From: Oscillospiraceae bacterium
GTDB lineage: Bacteria > Bacillota > Clostridia > Oscillospirales > Acutalibacteraceae
Length of the DNA: 60,709 nt
Reading direction: 5' to 3'
Assembly (NCBI GenBank): GCA_015066005.1
Contig: SVPF01000009.1
Coordinates: 1 to 60,709 of the forward strand
Both the position numbers and the translations under genes were made by a program. Each line of letters opens with the position of its first letter. The stretch's first letter is position 1. The notes under the pieces are model-generated. The model was given only the letters and a program-made list of their open reading frames with translations. It did not search any database and was not told where the DNA came from. This document shows positions 1-8,175 of this stretch, one piece after another.

Positions 1-170
1 CACCTCCCTCATCAGATGGAGGCTGACTGCCGTATATACGGCAGTAGGGCATCTTTGCAAAAGGTAGATTATTCGATGGACTTTCAGTCCCGCCAGTAAC
101 AGCGGCTTATAGCCGTAGAGCAAACTATCAGCTAAGCCAGTAGTCATGATTGTATATTAAAAAAATTTTT
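1..170. repeat. Edge of intergenic repeat with several hairpins
   Basis: The first 25 bases match the module end at about 49751-49772 (CCACCTCCCTCATCAG followed by ATGGAGG), so the window opens inside an intergenic repeat. Short palindromes follow: ACTGCCGTATATACGGCAGT at 29-48, GGACTTTCAGTCC around 79-91, and CGGCTTATAGCCG around 104-116. No coding sequence is visible here. Whether the hairpin chain belongs to the same element as the first 25 bases cannot be judged because the left part is cut off. Confidence 0.5.
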
Positions 171-190
171 AAAAAATCACAAGAACACTA

Positions 191-219
191 TTGACAATCA
201 CTTGACCGTGTGGTATTAT
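191..219 (+). promoter_or_regulatory. Sigma-A promoter of the DUF1836-YuaF-FloT genes
   Basis: TTGACA at 191-196 and TATTAT at 214-219 are separated by 17 bp. TGTGGT and ACCACA (about 209-214 and 230-235) form an interrupted inverted repeat around the -10 region, a possible operator. Confidence 0.7.
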
Positions 220-251
220 AATAACACACACCACAGAATTGGGGGAATAAG

Positions 252-806
252 ATGACCAAGAAATATCCCGGAACGACGATAGAGGTTCTTGCAATGCAAA
301 AAGGCAGTTCAAGGGTGCTGTTTGACGGCATATTTGCCGCAGGGGGCATTACACTTTCTCAGGTTTCGAATATGACCGGGCTTGAGCCGTACCTTATTCA
401 AAACTGGGTTAAGCGAAAATTCGTCAGTTCCCCGGTTAAAAAATTATATTCAAGGCAGCAATTTGCCCGAATTATTATCATAAATATGTTAAGGGAATCC
501 TTGCAGATCGAATCCATCTGTAATCTTATACAGATAATAGGTGGCGAGGTTGACAATGATTTTGACGACCTTATAAAAGATAACGAGCTTTACCATAGGT
601 ATTGTGATATGATTTGTGACGGCGAAATTGATGCGTCTGATAAATCGGCTGTGTTGGAAGCGGCGCTTAATGCCGCGGACGGCTTTAAAGAAAAAAATCC
701 CGCTGAAAAGCAAAAGCTTGTAAGAATATTGCAAATTATGTTTTATGCGCATACAGCGGCGAAGCTTCGTGACTCGGCTAAAGAGTTGTTATCTACTTTG
801 CAATAA
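252..806 (+). CDS. DUF1836 domain protein
   Basis: This 184-residue cytoplasmic protein has the features of the DUF1836 family: an N-terminal segment reading like a MerR-type winged helix, with NWVKRKFVSSP and YSRQQFARIIIIN near residues 50-77, followed by an all-helical region. Family members are putative DNA-binding regulators of unknown target. The start at 252 follows a GGGGGAATAAG ribosome site and a consensus promoter. It lies 24 bp upstream of the YuaF-like gene, so it probably shares its transcript and may regulate it; that is inference from position. Confidence 0.8.
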   Translation: MTKKYPGTTIEVLAMQKGSSRVLFDGIFAAGGITLSQVSNMTGLEPYLIQNWVKRKFVSSPVKKLYSRQQFARIIIINMLRESLQIESICNLIQIIGGEVDNDFDDLIKDNELYHRYCDMICDGEIDASDKSAVLEAALNAADGFKEKNPAEKQKLVRILQIMFYAHTAAKLRDSAKELLSTLQ

Positions 807-830
807 TATTTAAGAAGGGGGTAAAGGTAA

Positions 831-1463
831 ATGTTTTTAGTTGAATGGTGGAATTCTTTAGGCTTGGTAACGCAAATTTTTTATTGCATCGCTGTTCCTG
901 CGACATTGGTGTTGCTTATACAAACAATACTGATGTTTTTTGGTATAGACGATGGTGTGGACGGCGACGTTGAATTTGATGCGCCCGATGCAGATTTCGA
1001 CGGCGACGGAATAGGCGACGACTTCGATATGGATATTGACGACGTGGCGGGACTTGAAAGCTTACATATTTTCACCGTCAGAGGAATTATTGCATTCTTT
1101 GTCATATTCGGTTGGGTTGGCGTCGTAATGCAGTCGGCGGATATAAACCTGGCTATCACTTTGATTGTTGCCACAATTTGCGGCTTTGCTATTATGGTGC
1201 TTATAGCATACTTATTTAAACTTGTTATGCGCCTTAAGAGCAATGGAACTGCCGATAACCGCAATGCTTTGGGAAAAGCAGGAAAAGTATATCTCACAAT
1301 ACCGCCCTCACGCTCGGGCGAGGGCAAGGTCAACATAATGCTGCAGGGCGCTTATGTTGAACGAAACGCAGTTACCGACGAAACTGAAGCTATCCCTACC
1401 GGTTGCGAAATAATCGTTATCGGCACCAGTGGACAGACAAGTTTGGTCGTTAAACGAAAATAA
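831..1463 (+). CDS. yuaF: NfeD/YuaF-like membrane protein
   Basis: The 210-residue protein has one N-terminal membrane helix (about 13-38), an acidic Asp/Gly-rich loop (about 40-75, DGDVEFDAPDADFDGDG), two further helices (about 83-133) and a C-terminal OB-fold-like domain (about 145-210) typical of short NfeD proteins. In Bacillus the equivalent YuaF is encoded just before flotillin YuaG/FloT and acts with it in membrane microdomains; the same order is seen here with a 21 bp gap. The ribosome site is AAGGGGGTAAAGG. The Asp-rich loop could bind divalent cations, which is speculative. Confidence 0.8.
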   Translation: MFLVEWWNSLGLVTQIFYCIAVPATLVLLIQTILMFFGIDDGVDGDVEFDAPDADFDGDGIGDDFDMDIDDVAGLESLHIFTVRGIIAFFVIFGWVGVVMQSADINLAITLIVATICGFAIMVLIAYLFKLVMRLKSNGTADNRNALGKAGKVYLTIPPSRSGEGKVNIMLQGAYVERNAVTDETEAIPTGCEIIVIGTSGQTSLVVKRK

Positions 1464-1484
1464 ATAAAAACGGAGGAAAAATTT

Positions 1485-2921
1485 ATGAACCCTGGAATCA
1501 TCTTTTTAGTATCTGCAATTGTACTCGTTATTGTATCCTTTATAGTATGGATATGCTCACGATACAAAAAATGTCCTTCTGACAAAATTATGGTAGTTTA
1601 TGGTTCTATTGGTAAAAACGGCGACGGTTCTAACCGCAGTGCAAAGTGTATTCACGGTGGTGCAGAATTTATTATTCCTGTTTTCCAGTCCTATGCTTAT
1701 TTGGACCTTACTCCTATTTCTATTCAGGTTGACCTTAAAAACGCACTTTCAAAGCAAAACATCCGTATTGACGTTCCTTCAAGATTTACGGTTGGTATTT
1801 CTACCGAACCCGGTGTTATGCAAAATGCTGCAGAACGTCTTTTAGGACTCAAGCTTGCTGAAATACAAGAGCTTTCTAAGGATATTATCTTCGGTCAGTT
1901 GCGTCTTATCATTGCAACAATGGATATTGAAGAAATTAACACCAACCGTGATAAATTCCTAGCAGCAGTAAGCGAAAACGTTGAAAGTGAACTTAAAAAA
2001 ATCGGTCTTCGCCTTATTAACGTAAACGTTACCGACATCAGCGATGAATCGGGCTATATTGCCGCTTTAGGTAAAGAAGCCGCTGCAAAGGCAATTAACG
2101 ACGCTAAGAAGAGCGTTGCCGAGCAGGATAGAGAAGGTTCTATCGGTGAAGCAAATGCTAAGAAGGAACAAAGAATTGAAGTTTCTAAGGCCGATTCACT
2201 TGCAATTGAAGGTGAAAACGAAGCCAAGATGAAGATTGCAATGTCTGATGCGGCACTCAGAGAAAAGGAAGCCGAAGCGCTTAAAATTGCAACAACCGCT
2301 GAAAAAACTCAGGCGGCTAAAGCATTGGAAGAATCTTATGCGGCTGAACAGGCGGCAGAAAGAGCAAGACGCGATAAGGAACAGGCAACCTTGGAAGCCG
2401 ATATTATCGTACGTGCCGAAGCCAGAAAGCGTGAATTAGAGCTTGCTGCTGAAGCTGAAGCTGAACAAATCCGCAGAAAAGCACAGGGTGAAGCTGATGC
2501 TATCTACGCTAAAATGGAAGCTGAAGCACGCGGTGCTGAAGAAATTCTTAAAAAGCAGGCAGCAGGTTTTGCAGAGGTTGTTAAATCCGCAGGCGGCGAT
2601 GCAGATGCCGCACTTAAGCTTCTTATTGCCGATAAGCTTGAAGACCTTATGCGTGTTCAGGTTGACGCTATCAAGAATATTAAGATTGACAAGGTTACTG
2701 TTTGGGACGGCGGTCAAGGTGGCGACGGTAAAACCTCAACAGCAAACTTTATTTCGGGTATGATGAAGTCTGTGCCCCCTCTTGATGAGGTATTTGCAAT
2801 GGCAGGTATGCAGTTGCCCACACTTTTAGGTCAAAAGCTTTCCGAAACGGAAGTAGTTTCAAATGAACCTGTTGTAATAGAAAATGAAGTTGTTGCTGAT
2901 GTAGAAGCAGCTGCAGAATAA
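1485..2921 (+). CDS. floT: Flotillin-like SPFH protein
   Basis: This 478-residue flotillin has a single N-terminal membrane anchor (about 5-25), an SPFH/Band-7 domain (about 35-210) and a long Ala/Glu/Lys-rich coiled coil (about 210-360) containing the repeated EAxA-type heptads characteristic of flotillins. The C-terminal part has the flotillin PPLDEVFAMAGMQLP-type tail. Flotillins scaffold ordered membrane domains and assemble large oligomers. The start is preceded by GGAGGAAAAATTT. Codon use is strongly biased, suggesting high expression. It closes the transcription unit, followed directly by a hairpin terminator. Confidence 0.93.
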   Translation: MNPGIIFLVSAIVLVIVSFIVWICSRYKKCPSDKIMVVYGSIGKNGDGSNRSAKCIHGGAEFIIPVFQSYAYLDLTPISIQVDLKNALSKQNIRIDVPSRFTVGISTEPGVMQNAAERLLGLKLAEIQELSKDIIFGQLRLIIATMDIEEINTNRDKFLAAVSENVESELKKIGLRLINVNVTDISDESGYIAALGKEAAAKAINDAKKSVAEQDREGSIGEANAKKEQRIEVSKADSLAIEGENEAKMKIAMSDAALREKEAEALKIATTAEKTQAAKALEESYAAEQAAERARRDKEQATLEADIIVRAEARKRELELAAEAEAEQIRRKAQGEADAIYAKMEAEARGAEEILKKQAAGFAEVVKSAGGDADAALKLLIADKLEDLMRVQVDAIKNIKIDKVTVWDGGQGGDGKTSTANFISGMMKSVPPLDEVFAMAGMQLPTLLGQKLSETEVVSNEPVVIENEVVADVEAAAE

Positions 2922-2938
2922 TTTATTAGCTTAATTAA

Positions 2939-2968
2939 AAAACCTCGGAAGAAATTCCGAGGTTTTTT
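2939..2968 (+). terminator. Rho-independent terminator after floT
   Basis: AACCTCGGAA and TTCCGAGGTT form a perfect 10 bp stem with a GAAA loop, followed by TTTT. Confidence 0.9.
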
Positions 2969-2970
2969 GC

Positions 2971-3129
2971 AAATTGGGGTTTAGCGCACAGACTATATTG
3001 ATATTTTGTAGGGACAGGCCTCCCGGACTGTCCGCAAATAAAGTCGGGTTTTAACGGGCAGTCGAGGACGCCTGCCCCTACGAATTCTTAATGTGGTTTG
3101 TGCTTCATTAGCCCTACAAACTATAATTT
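2971..3129 (-). repeat. Composite intergenic repeat, copy E1
   Basis: The element runs from AAATTGGGGTTTAGCGC to CCTACAAACTATAATTT, so it is reversed relative to the copies at 24132, 31050, 43477 and 60464. An inner 74-bp module at 3008-3081 begins GTAGGGACAGGC and ends GCCTGCCCCTAC. Flanking words such as GAAGCACAAAC (reversed here) are shared with the copy at 43477-43714. No ORF is present. Confidence 0.75.
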
Positions 3130-3164
3130 AAAAATCTATTTACATACGCACTTTTATTGTGTGG

Positions 3165-3193
3165 TTGCGAAAGATATTGTATTATGTTATAAT
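3165..3193 (+). promoter_or_regulatory. Promoter of the AAA ATPase gene
   Basis: TTGCGA at 3165-3170 and TATAAT at 3188-3193 are 17 bp apart. The -10 box lies inside the longer possible reading frame, which fixes the translation start at 3210. Confidence 0.75.
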
Positions 3194-3209
3194 CTTTTCG
3201 GTGATAAGT

Positions 3210-3968
3210 ATGACCAATTCTAAATATATAAGTAAAATATTGTTTGATAATAAGCTAAACAAAGCTTCTTATTTAAACAATTTGCCCATTATAAAATATT
3301 TAGCCAAGGAAAAGGAGCTTTCCTTTAATGCCGACGTTACGTTTTTTGTTGGTGAAAACGGAACGGGTAAATCCACCTTGCTTGAAGCTATTGCGGTGGC
3401 TTACGGCTTTAATGCCGAGGGCGGCTCGAAAAATTTTAACTTTTCAACTAACGCAACCCATTCCGAGCTTTGTGAGCATATAGAAATTGCAAAACGCGGC
3501 TATGCAAGGGACGGCTTTTTTCTTCGCGCCGAAAGTCTTTATAACGTTGCAACCAATATTGATGATATGGACAAGCTTCCCTCCTTCGATGCGCCGATAA
3601 TCGGAGGGTACGGCGGTGTGTCGTTACATAACCAATCCCACGGGGAAAGCTTTTTATCAATTGTTCAAAACCGCTTTTTCGGTAACGGACTTTATATTTT
3701 AGACGAACCTGAAGCGGCATTGTCACCTATGCGTCTTTTGACCTTAATGGCTGAAATAAATGAATTGGTAAAAAAAGATTCACAGTTTATAATTGCAACC
3801 CATTCACCTATTCTTATGACCTTTCCCAACGCCGAAATTTTAGAATTTTCGGCTGGCGGAATTAAAAGGGTGGAATATCAGGATACCGAACATTTTCAAA
3901 TTACCAAAAGCTTTTTGGAAAATCCCGAAAAAATGCTCGGCTATTTATTAAATGATAATGAAAAATAA
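3210..3968 (+). CDS. AAA family ATPase (ABC-like, stand-alone)
   Basis: A 252-residue soluble ATPase with Walker A (FVGENGTGKSTLLEA, near residues 46-60), an ABC-signature-like SHGESFL segment, Walker B LYILDEPEAALSP and a switch histidine in IIATHSPIL. This is the compact SMC/RecF-like ATPase fold found as a stand-alone predicted ATPase, with no membrane domain nearby. The function is unknown. A start at 3159 would precede the promoter, so ATG 3210 behind GGTGAT is chosen. It converges on udk across a shared terminator. Confidence 0.82.
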   Translation: MTNSKYISKILFDNKLNKASYLNNLPIIKYLAKEKELSFNADVTFFVGENGTGKSTLLEAIAVAYGFNAEGGSKNFNFSTNATHSELCEHIEIAKRGYARDGFFLRAESLYNVATNIDDMDKLPSFDAPIIGGYGGVSLHNQSHGESFLSIVQNRFFGNGLYILDEPEAALSPMRLLTLMAEINELVKKDSQFIIATHSPILMTFPNAEILEFSAGGIKRVEYQDTEHFQITKSFLENPEKMLGYLLNDNEK

Positions 3969-3996
3969 AACCGATTGCATAAAAGGCGATCGGTTT
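3968..3996. terminator. Bidirectional terminator between ATPase and udk
   Basis: AAACCGAT and ATCGGTTT form a stem between two convergent genes; T-rich sequence lies on both strands. Confidence 0.75.
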
Positions 3997-4001
3997 CATT
4001 T

Positions 4002-4625
4002 TTATATTTCTTTGTGCTTTTTCAGTATTCGTTCAATTTGAGTTTTAACCAAAATAAAGGCTTGTTCATTTTTGCCGCCGTTCAAAATAATATCGGCAAA
4101 TACACGCGTGGGTTTAACGTAGGTGTTGTGCATGGGCTTTACAGTAGTTAAATATTGGTCAATAACACTGTCAAGGTCGCGGCCACGTTCCTGCATATCG
4201 CGTTTCGCACGGCGTAAAATACGTTCATCAGCATCGGTTTCAACATAAATTTTAAGGTCCATACAATCGCGTAAGGCAGGGTCGTGAAAAATTAAAATAC
4301 CGTCAATTAAAATAATCGGACGGGGCTTAATTTCGGTAACCCTGCTGCTGCGGGTGTGCTGTGAAAAATCATACACGGGGCACAGCGCTGTCTTGCCGTT
4401 TTTTAGCTCTTCCAAATGGTGTACCATAAGGTCAAATTCCAGTGCTTCGGGTGCATCATAATTAAGGTGTGCGCGCTCTTCTAAAGGTAATTCATCATGC
4501 GGTAGGTAGTAATTGTCACAGCTTATAAGTGAAATATGGTCGGGAAAGGCTTCCTTCAAACGCTGTGCAAAGGTTGATTTACCCGAACCGCTGCCGCCTG
4601 CAATGCCTATAATATATGGTTTCAT
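4002..4625 (-). CDS. udk: Uridine kinase
   Basis: This 207-residue protein is full length for uridine/cytidine kinase (EC 2.7.1.48), which phosphorylates uridine to UMP in pyrimidine salvage. The P-loop GIAGGSGSGKSTF is at residues 7-19, followed by SCDNYYLP, the base-recognition segment LNYDAPEALEFD, VYDFSQHTR and ILIDGILIFHDPAL. The start follows AGGAGCGCATAAT. It is monocistronic with its own promoter. Confidence 0.93.
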   Translation of the reverse strand: MKPYIIGIAGGSGSGKSTFAQRLKEAFPDHISLISCDNYYLPHDELPLEERAHLNYDAPEALEFDLMVHHLEELKNGKTALCPVYDFSQHTRSSRVTEIKPRPIILIDGILIFHDPALRDCMDLKIYVETDADERILRRAKRDMQERGRDLDSVIDQYLTTVKPMHNTYVKPTRVFADIILNGGKNEQAFILVKTQIERILKKHKEI

Positions 4626-4668
4626 ATTATGCGCTCCTAATAAATTTTTAACTGTCCTATACGCAATT

Positions 4669-4698
4669 ATTATATATTAGAATACGCAGGGGTGTCAA
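4669..4698 (-). promoter_or_regulatory. Promoter of udk
   Basis: On the minus strand TTGACA (4698-4693) and TATAAT (4674-4669) are separated by 18 bp. Confidence 0.7.
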
Positions 4699-4727
4699 GC
4701 GGCTGTGCGTTTTTCTTTACAGTTTTC

Positions 4728-4877
4728 CTATTTGCCTGTAAAATACACTATGCTTGCAAAAATCACTTCGCCAATATAAGCGCTGCTTAATGCAATATAT
4801 ACACCGTAGATTTTCAAATCTTGAGGCAAAACGGCAAACAAAATGTAAGCGAAGTAATTAAGGGATACGGAATTTAA
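4728..4877 (-). pseudogene. C-terminal remnant of a membrane transporter (MATE-like)
   Basis: On the minus strand 49 codons read without a stop and end at TAG (4730-4728). They encode two hydrophobic segments, FAYILFAVLPQDL and VYIALSSAYIGEVIFASIVYF, which resemble the last helix pair of multidrug (MATE-type) transporters. There is no start codon or ribosome site, and an in-frame stop lies just upstream. It therefore looks like the tail of a decayed gene. The MATE assignment is a guess from residue pattern; an intact MATE gene lies at 29181-30548. Confidence 0.35.
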
Positions 4878-4883
4878 TTTTTA

Positions 4884-4917
4884 AACACCCATTTGGTTAT
4901 TGCCGAATAGGTGTTTT
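4884..4917. other. Hairpin in the gap before the 5002 gene
   Basis: AACACC and GGTGTT are separated by about 20 bases, followed by TTTGTATTG. It could be a weak terminator. The remaining bases to 5001 include a possible extended -10 (TGTTAGAAT) upstream of the gene at 5002; nothing else is recognised in the 4626-5001 gap apart from the remnant listed separately. Confidence 0.35.
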
Positions 4918-5001
4918 GTATTGCTTTTTCATAATTCTTATGTTAGAATTTGAAGGTAGGCTTAAATAACCAATTTTTAAGTATATTTTGGGGGTATAAA
5001 A

Positions 5002-5973
5002 ATGGAAAAATCAGGCGGAAAAATATTTTTAAACATAGTAAAAATACTGTTGAGCATATTTTTAAGCGGGCTTTTTGTTATAGTAGCCTTTGTGTTTCCC
5101 GTTTATTATGCGACGGTGGGTATGGTTAAGCCTGACAGCGTTGTAAAGGTTGTTCAAAATATTGACTTTGTTGAAATTTTGAAGGAATCGAAAGAATTTA
5201 ATGCCACGATGAATGAGCTTGGCTTGGATATTCAAACCGTTGATGAAATTATAAAAAGTGATGCGGTTGGCAATTTTCTTGAAGGCTTTGCAGGTATTGT
5301 GACCGATGTTGTGATAAGCGGCAATCCTGAGGATTTCAGCATAGATGCTTTAAAGGATATGGCTGAAAACCATATTGATGATATTGCCGCAGTTTTAGAT
5401 GAAAACCTCGATACGCCAATTAAAAAAGAGGATGTTCAAGGCGTTTTGAATGAAATTATTGATAATAATTCCGATGCAATTAAAGAAACCGTAGCCGAAT
5501 TTACTGCTGATAATCCCGCAGCAAATGTTTATAGAACGGTGCAAAAAACTTTAACACTTCCCGTTATTATAATTGTTACTTTAACTTTAATTGTAATTTT
5601 AGGGTTAATTTACCTCTTGCGTGCTAAAAAATATGGCGGCTTTATTTGGCTTGCGGTTGATTCGGGTATAGTTATGCTTATGCTTGCCGTTGCCGCCATT
5701 ATAATAAACAGCGGCCTTTTCAGCTTTGTAATTGCCGAAATGCCAAGCGCGCTTTCAAATGTTGCGGCTTCGGCCTTGGGCATAATTACAACTAAGCTTA
5801 TAATTGCAATTGCGGTTTTATTTGTTATTGTTGCAGCTTCAATTACAGCGTTTATTTTGTTAAGAAAAAATGCAAAGCGTAAATTGGCTGCAGCAGTAGA
5901 GGAAGCCCCTGCGGTTGAGGAGACCCCCGCAGCAGAGGAAGCCGAAATTACCGATGAAGCTATAACCGAATAG
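5002..5973 (+). CDS. Membrane protein of unknown function with acidic tail
   Basis: I do not recognise the family. The 323-residue protein has an N-terminal membrane helix (about 10-35), a predicted extracytoplasmic, helical, acidic region (about 40-180) with a conserved-looking DIAAVLDENLDTPIKKEDV stretch, then three hydrophobic segments (about 187-208, 213-235 and 250-287). A Lys/Arg-rich patch and an Ala/Glu/Pro-rich cytoplasmic tail (VEEAPAVEETPAAEEAE) follow. The start follows GGGGGTATAAAA. It is monocistronic between a weak hairpin and a strong terminator. Confidence 0.7.
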   Translation: MEKSGGKIFLNIVKILLSIFLSGLFVIVAFVFPVYYATVGMVKPDSVVKVVQNIDFVEILKESKEFNATMNELGLDIQTVDEIIKSDAVGNFLEGFAGIVTDVVISGNPEDFSIDALKDMAENHIDDIAAVLDENLDTPIKKEDVQGVLNEIIDNNSDAIKETVAEFTADNPAANVYRTVQKTLTLPVIIIVTLTLIVILGLIYLLRAKKYGGFIWLAVDSGIVMLMLAVAAIIINSGLFSFVIAEMPSALSNVAASALGIITTKLIIAIAVLFVIVAASITAFILLRKNAKRKLAAAVEEAPAVEETPAAEEAEITDEAITE

Positions 5974-5986
5974 GGCTTATAATATG

Positions 5987-6017
5987 AAAACCGACTGTAT
6001 TAAATACGGTCGGTTTT
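5987..6017 (+). terminator. Terminator after the 5002 gene
   Basis: AAAACCGAC pairs with GTCGGTTTT around a 13-base loop, followed by ATATTG. Confidence 0.75.
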
Positions 6018-6020
6018 ATA

Positions 6021-6049
6021 TTGCAAAAAAATTAATGTTGTGCTATACT
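6021..6049 (+). promoter_or_regulatory. Promoter of the MFS gene
   Basis: TTGCAA (6021-6026) and TATACT (6044-6049) with a 17 bp spacer. It overlaps an in-frame ATG at 6040, so translation must begin further down. Confidence 0.7.
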
Positions 6050-6081
6050 TTGTGGGCAATAAATGTATTAGAGGTGTTATT

Positions 6082-7315
6082 GTGTCACCAAAAATTAAAA
6101 TGCTTAAGTATGCCTGCTATACCGCAAACCTTACAATGTCGGTAGTGGGTAATTTATCGCCCGTTTTGTTTTTGACCTTCAGGTCACTTTACGGTATATC
6201 CTATTCTCTTTTGGGTTTGCTGGTTTTAGTCAATTTTGTAACCCAGCTTACAATTGACCTTATTTTTTCCTTCTTTTCACACAGGTTTAATATTCCTAAA
6301 ACGGTTAAAGCAATACCAGTTATTGCCGCGTGCGGCTTTTTAGTTTATGCTTTGTGGCCATTTGTTTTCCCCAATAGCGTATATGTGGGTCTTGTAACAG
6401 GTACAATAATTTTTTCCTTTGCAAGCGGACTAAATGAGGTGCTTATAAGCCCTGTAATTGCTACAATTCCTGCCGACGACCCCGACCGTGAAATGAGCAA
6501 GCTTCATTCGGTCTATGCCTGGGGTGTTGTAGCGGTTGTGGCAATAAGCACATTGTTTTTACTTGCCTTCGGTAACCAAAATTGGCAATGGCTTGTATTT
6601 ATTTTTACACTTGTGCCAATTGTTTCGGCTGTTATGTTTTTTAAAACCGAAATTCCCCAAATGGAAACACCCGAACGTGCTTCGGGGGCGGTAAAAATGC
6701 TTAAAAACAGTGGCGTTTGGCTTTGTGTGTCAGCTATATTTTTAGGTGGCGCCGCAGAATGCACTATGGCGCAATGGTGCTCGGGCTATATTGAAAAGGC
6801 GCTTGGCATATCTAAAGTGTGGGGCGACCTTTTGGGTGTGGCAATGTTTGCATTAACGCTGGGGCTTGGGCGCACACTTTATGCAAAACGCGGAAAAAAT
6901 ATTGAAAGGGTTTTAACTTTAGGCGCAGTTGGCGCTACTGTATGCTATATTATAGCGGCGGTTTCAAGCATTTCGTGGGTTGGTCTTGCGGCCTGTGCCT
7001 TTACGGGCTTTTGCGTTTCAATGCTGTGGCCGGGCAATTTGGTTGTGGCGTCAAGCCGCTTCACGCAGGGCGGGGGTATTTATCTACGCCTTAATGGCGG
7101 CAGGCGGTGACCTTGGGGCTTCGGTTGCACCACAGCTTGTTGGCATAATAACCGATTTTGTAATTGCTTTTCCAAAAGCAGAAGGGCTTGCACAAGCCTT
7201 AAGCCTTACGCCAGAACAGCTTGGTATGAAGGCGGGTATGCTTTTTGGCGCAATTTTCCCGCTTTTAGCAATTTTTGTTTATTTAAGATTTTTAAAAACT
7301 AAAAAGATAAAATAA
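6082..7315 (+). pseudogene. MFS transporter interrupted by a +1 frameshift
   Basis: Together two reading frames encode one roughly 410-residue major facilitator superfamily transporter with about 12 hydrophobic segments. The first frame starts at GTG 6082 (ribosome site AGAGGTG, downstream of the promoter) and runs to about 7070, where it would read SSRFTQGG. It then goes off into a short nonsense tail ending at 7110. The second frame continues naturally as VFIYALMAAGGDLGASVAP to 7315. Removing one G from the G5 run in GCGGGGGTATT (about 7072-7076) restores a continuous protein. The substrate is unknown; the helix count and the GGDLG-type loop suggest a sugar or drug carrier. The defect could be real, phase-variable, or a sequencing error in a homopolymer. 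Confidence 0.8.
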
Positions 7316-7319
7316 AAAT

Positions 7320-7353
7320 TATTCCCTGTTGGTGTTCCAACGGGGAATTTTTT
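7320..7353 (+). terminator. Terminator after the MFS gene
   Basis: AATTCCCTGTTGG and CCAACGGGGAATT form a long stem followed by TTTTT. Confidence 0.85.
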
Positions 7354-7390
7354 GTTTTAAACCGACATATTCATAAAGAGTAGAAGCAGA

Positions 7391-7445
7391 ATTATCGATA
7401 AACGATAAAATAATTATTGACAAACGATAATTATTGTGCTAATAT
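7391..7445 (+). promoter_or_regulatory. Promoter with repeated AACGATAA operator-like motifs
   Basis: A near-consensus promoter, TTGACA (7417-7422), 17 bp, TAATAT (7440-7445), is overlaid by AACGATAA at 7401-7408 and again at 7423-7430, exactly 22 bp apart. A related palindrome TTATCGATAA lies at 7392-7401. Two helical turns between sites suggests binding of a dimeric or cooperative regulator, plausibly the small XRE protein encoded two genes later. Confidence 0.65.
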
Positions 7446-7479
7446 GTGAATGTAAAATAATGTAAAGCGAGGAAAAAAT

Positions 7480-7947
7480 ATGTGGAACAGAAGACGGTCG
7501 GTCACACTTTCAATTGTGGTTTGCTTTGTTTTGGCGGCGGTGCTGCTAATACTTGCAATATTTGGTCCGTTCATTTTTAAGCTTTATATGACAGCCTATC
7601 GTGGCTTCAGGCCCGACGGTCAGGCTATGCACGATTTAAGCCGTACCTTTGCGCTCTGCTTTTATCCCTGTTCGGTTTTTGCGGGCATAATTCTTTACTC
7701 GCTTTTAAGGCTGCTTTTCAACATAAAGCGTGATGATGTGTTTATAGCTCAAAACGTCACTATGCTTAGAATCGTTTCTTGGTGCTGTGTTGCTATTGCA
7801 GTTATAACCTTCGTGGGCGCCTTCTTTTATATGCCCTTTGGTTTTGTGGCCTTGGCGGGCGGCTTTGTCGGTATGCTGCTTCGCGTGCTTAAAAATGTTA
7901 TGCAGTCAGCCGTGACGCTTCGTGAAGAAAACGATTTAACTATATAA
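7480..7947 (+). CDS. DUF2975 membrane protein
   Basis: A 155-residue protein with four hydrophobic segments (about 8-32, 55-78, 95-115, 120-138) and the CFYPCSVFAG and FIAQNVTMLRIVSWCC motifs matching DUF2975. Such genes are regularly paired with a small XRE regulator, as seen 12 bp downstream. A paralogue lies at 32532-32954. The function is unknown; the pairing suggests a membrane protein whose level is set by its neighbour. The ribosome site is GCGAGGAAAAAAT. Confidence 0.75.
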   Translation: MWNRRRSVTLSIVVCFVLAAVLLILAIFGPFIFKLYMTAYRGFRPDGQAMHDLSRTFALCFYPCSVFAGIILYSLLRLLFNIKRDDVFIAQNVTMLRIVSWCCVAIAVITFVGAFFYMPFGFVALAGGFVGMLLRVLKNVMQSAVTLREENDLTI

Positions 7948-7959
7948 GGGGGTCTTTAT

Positions 7960-8169
7960 GTGATTGAAATAAACTTGGATATTATTCTGGCCACCCGAAG
8001 AATGACCTCGCTTGAGCTGGCCGAAAAAATCGGAATAACGCAGGCAAACCTTTCGGTTTTAAAAACGGGCAAGGCGCGCGCCGTGCGGTTTTCTACCCTT
8101 GAAAGCATTTGTGAGGCGCTTGACTGTCAACCGGGCGATATTATTAAATATATTCCGAATAAGGAGTGA
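7960..8169 (+). CDS. Small XRE-family regulator (YozG-like)
   Basis: This 69-residue protein is almost entirely one helix-turn-helix: MTSLELAEKIGITQANLSVLKTG followed by RFSTLESICEALDCQPGDII. It fits the minimal Cro/C1-type regulators that accompany DUF2975 genes. It starts at GTG 7960 behind AAGGGGGTCTTT; an overlapping ATG at 7958 is immediately followed by TGA. It probably autoregulates the upstream promoter with the AACGATAA repeats. Confidence 0.85.
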   Translation: MIEINLDIILATRRMTSLELAEKIGITQANLSVLKTGKARAVRFSTLESICEALDCQPGDIIKYIPNKE

Positions 8170-8175
8170 TTTTTT

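Noticed and set aside
3159-3209. Longer N-terminus for the AAA ATPase
   Set aside because: The extra codons contain the TATAAT box of its promoter, so they would not be transcribed.
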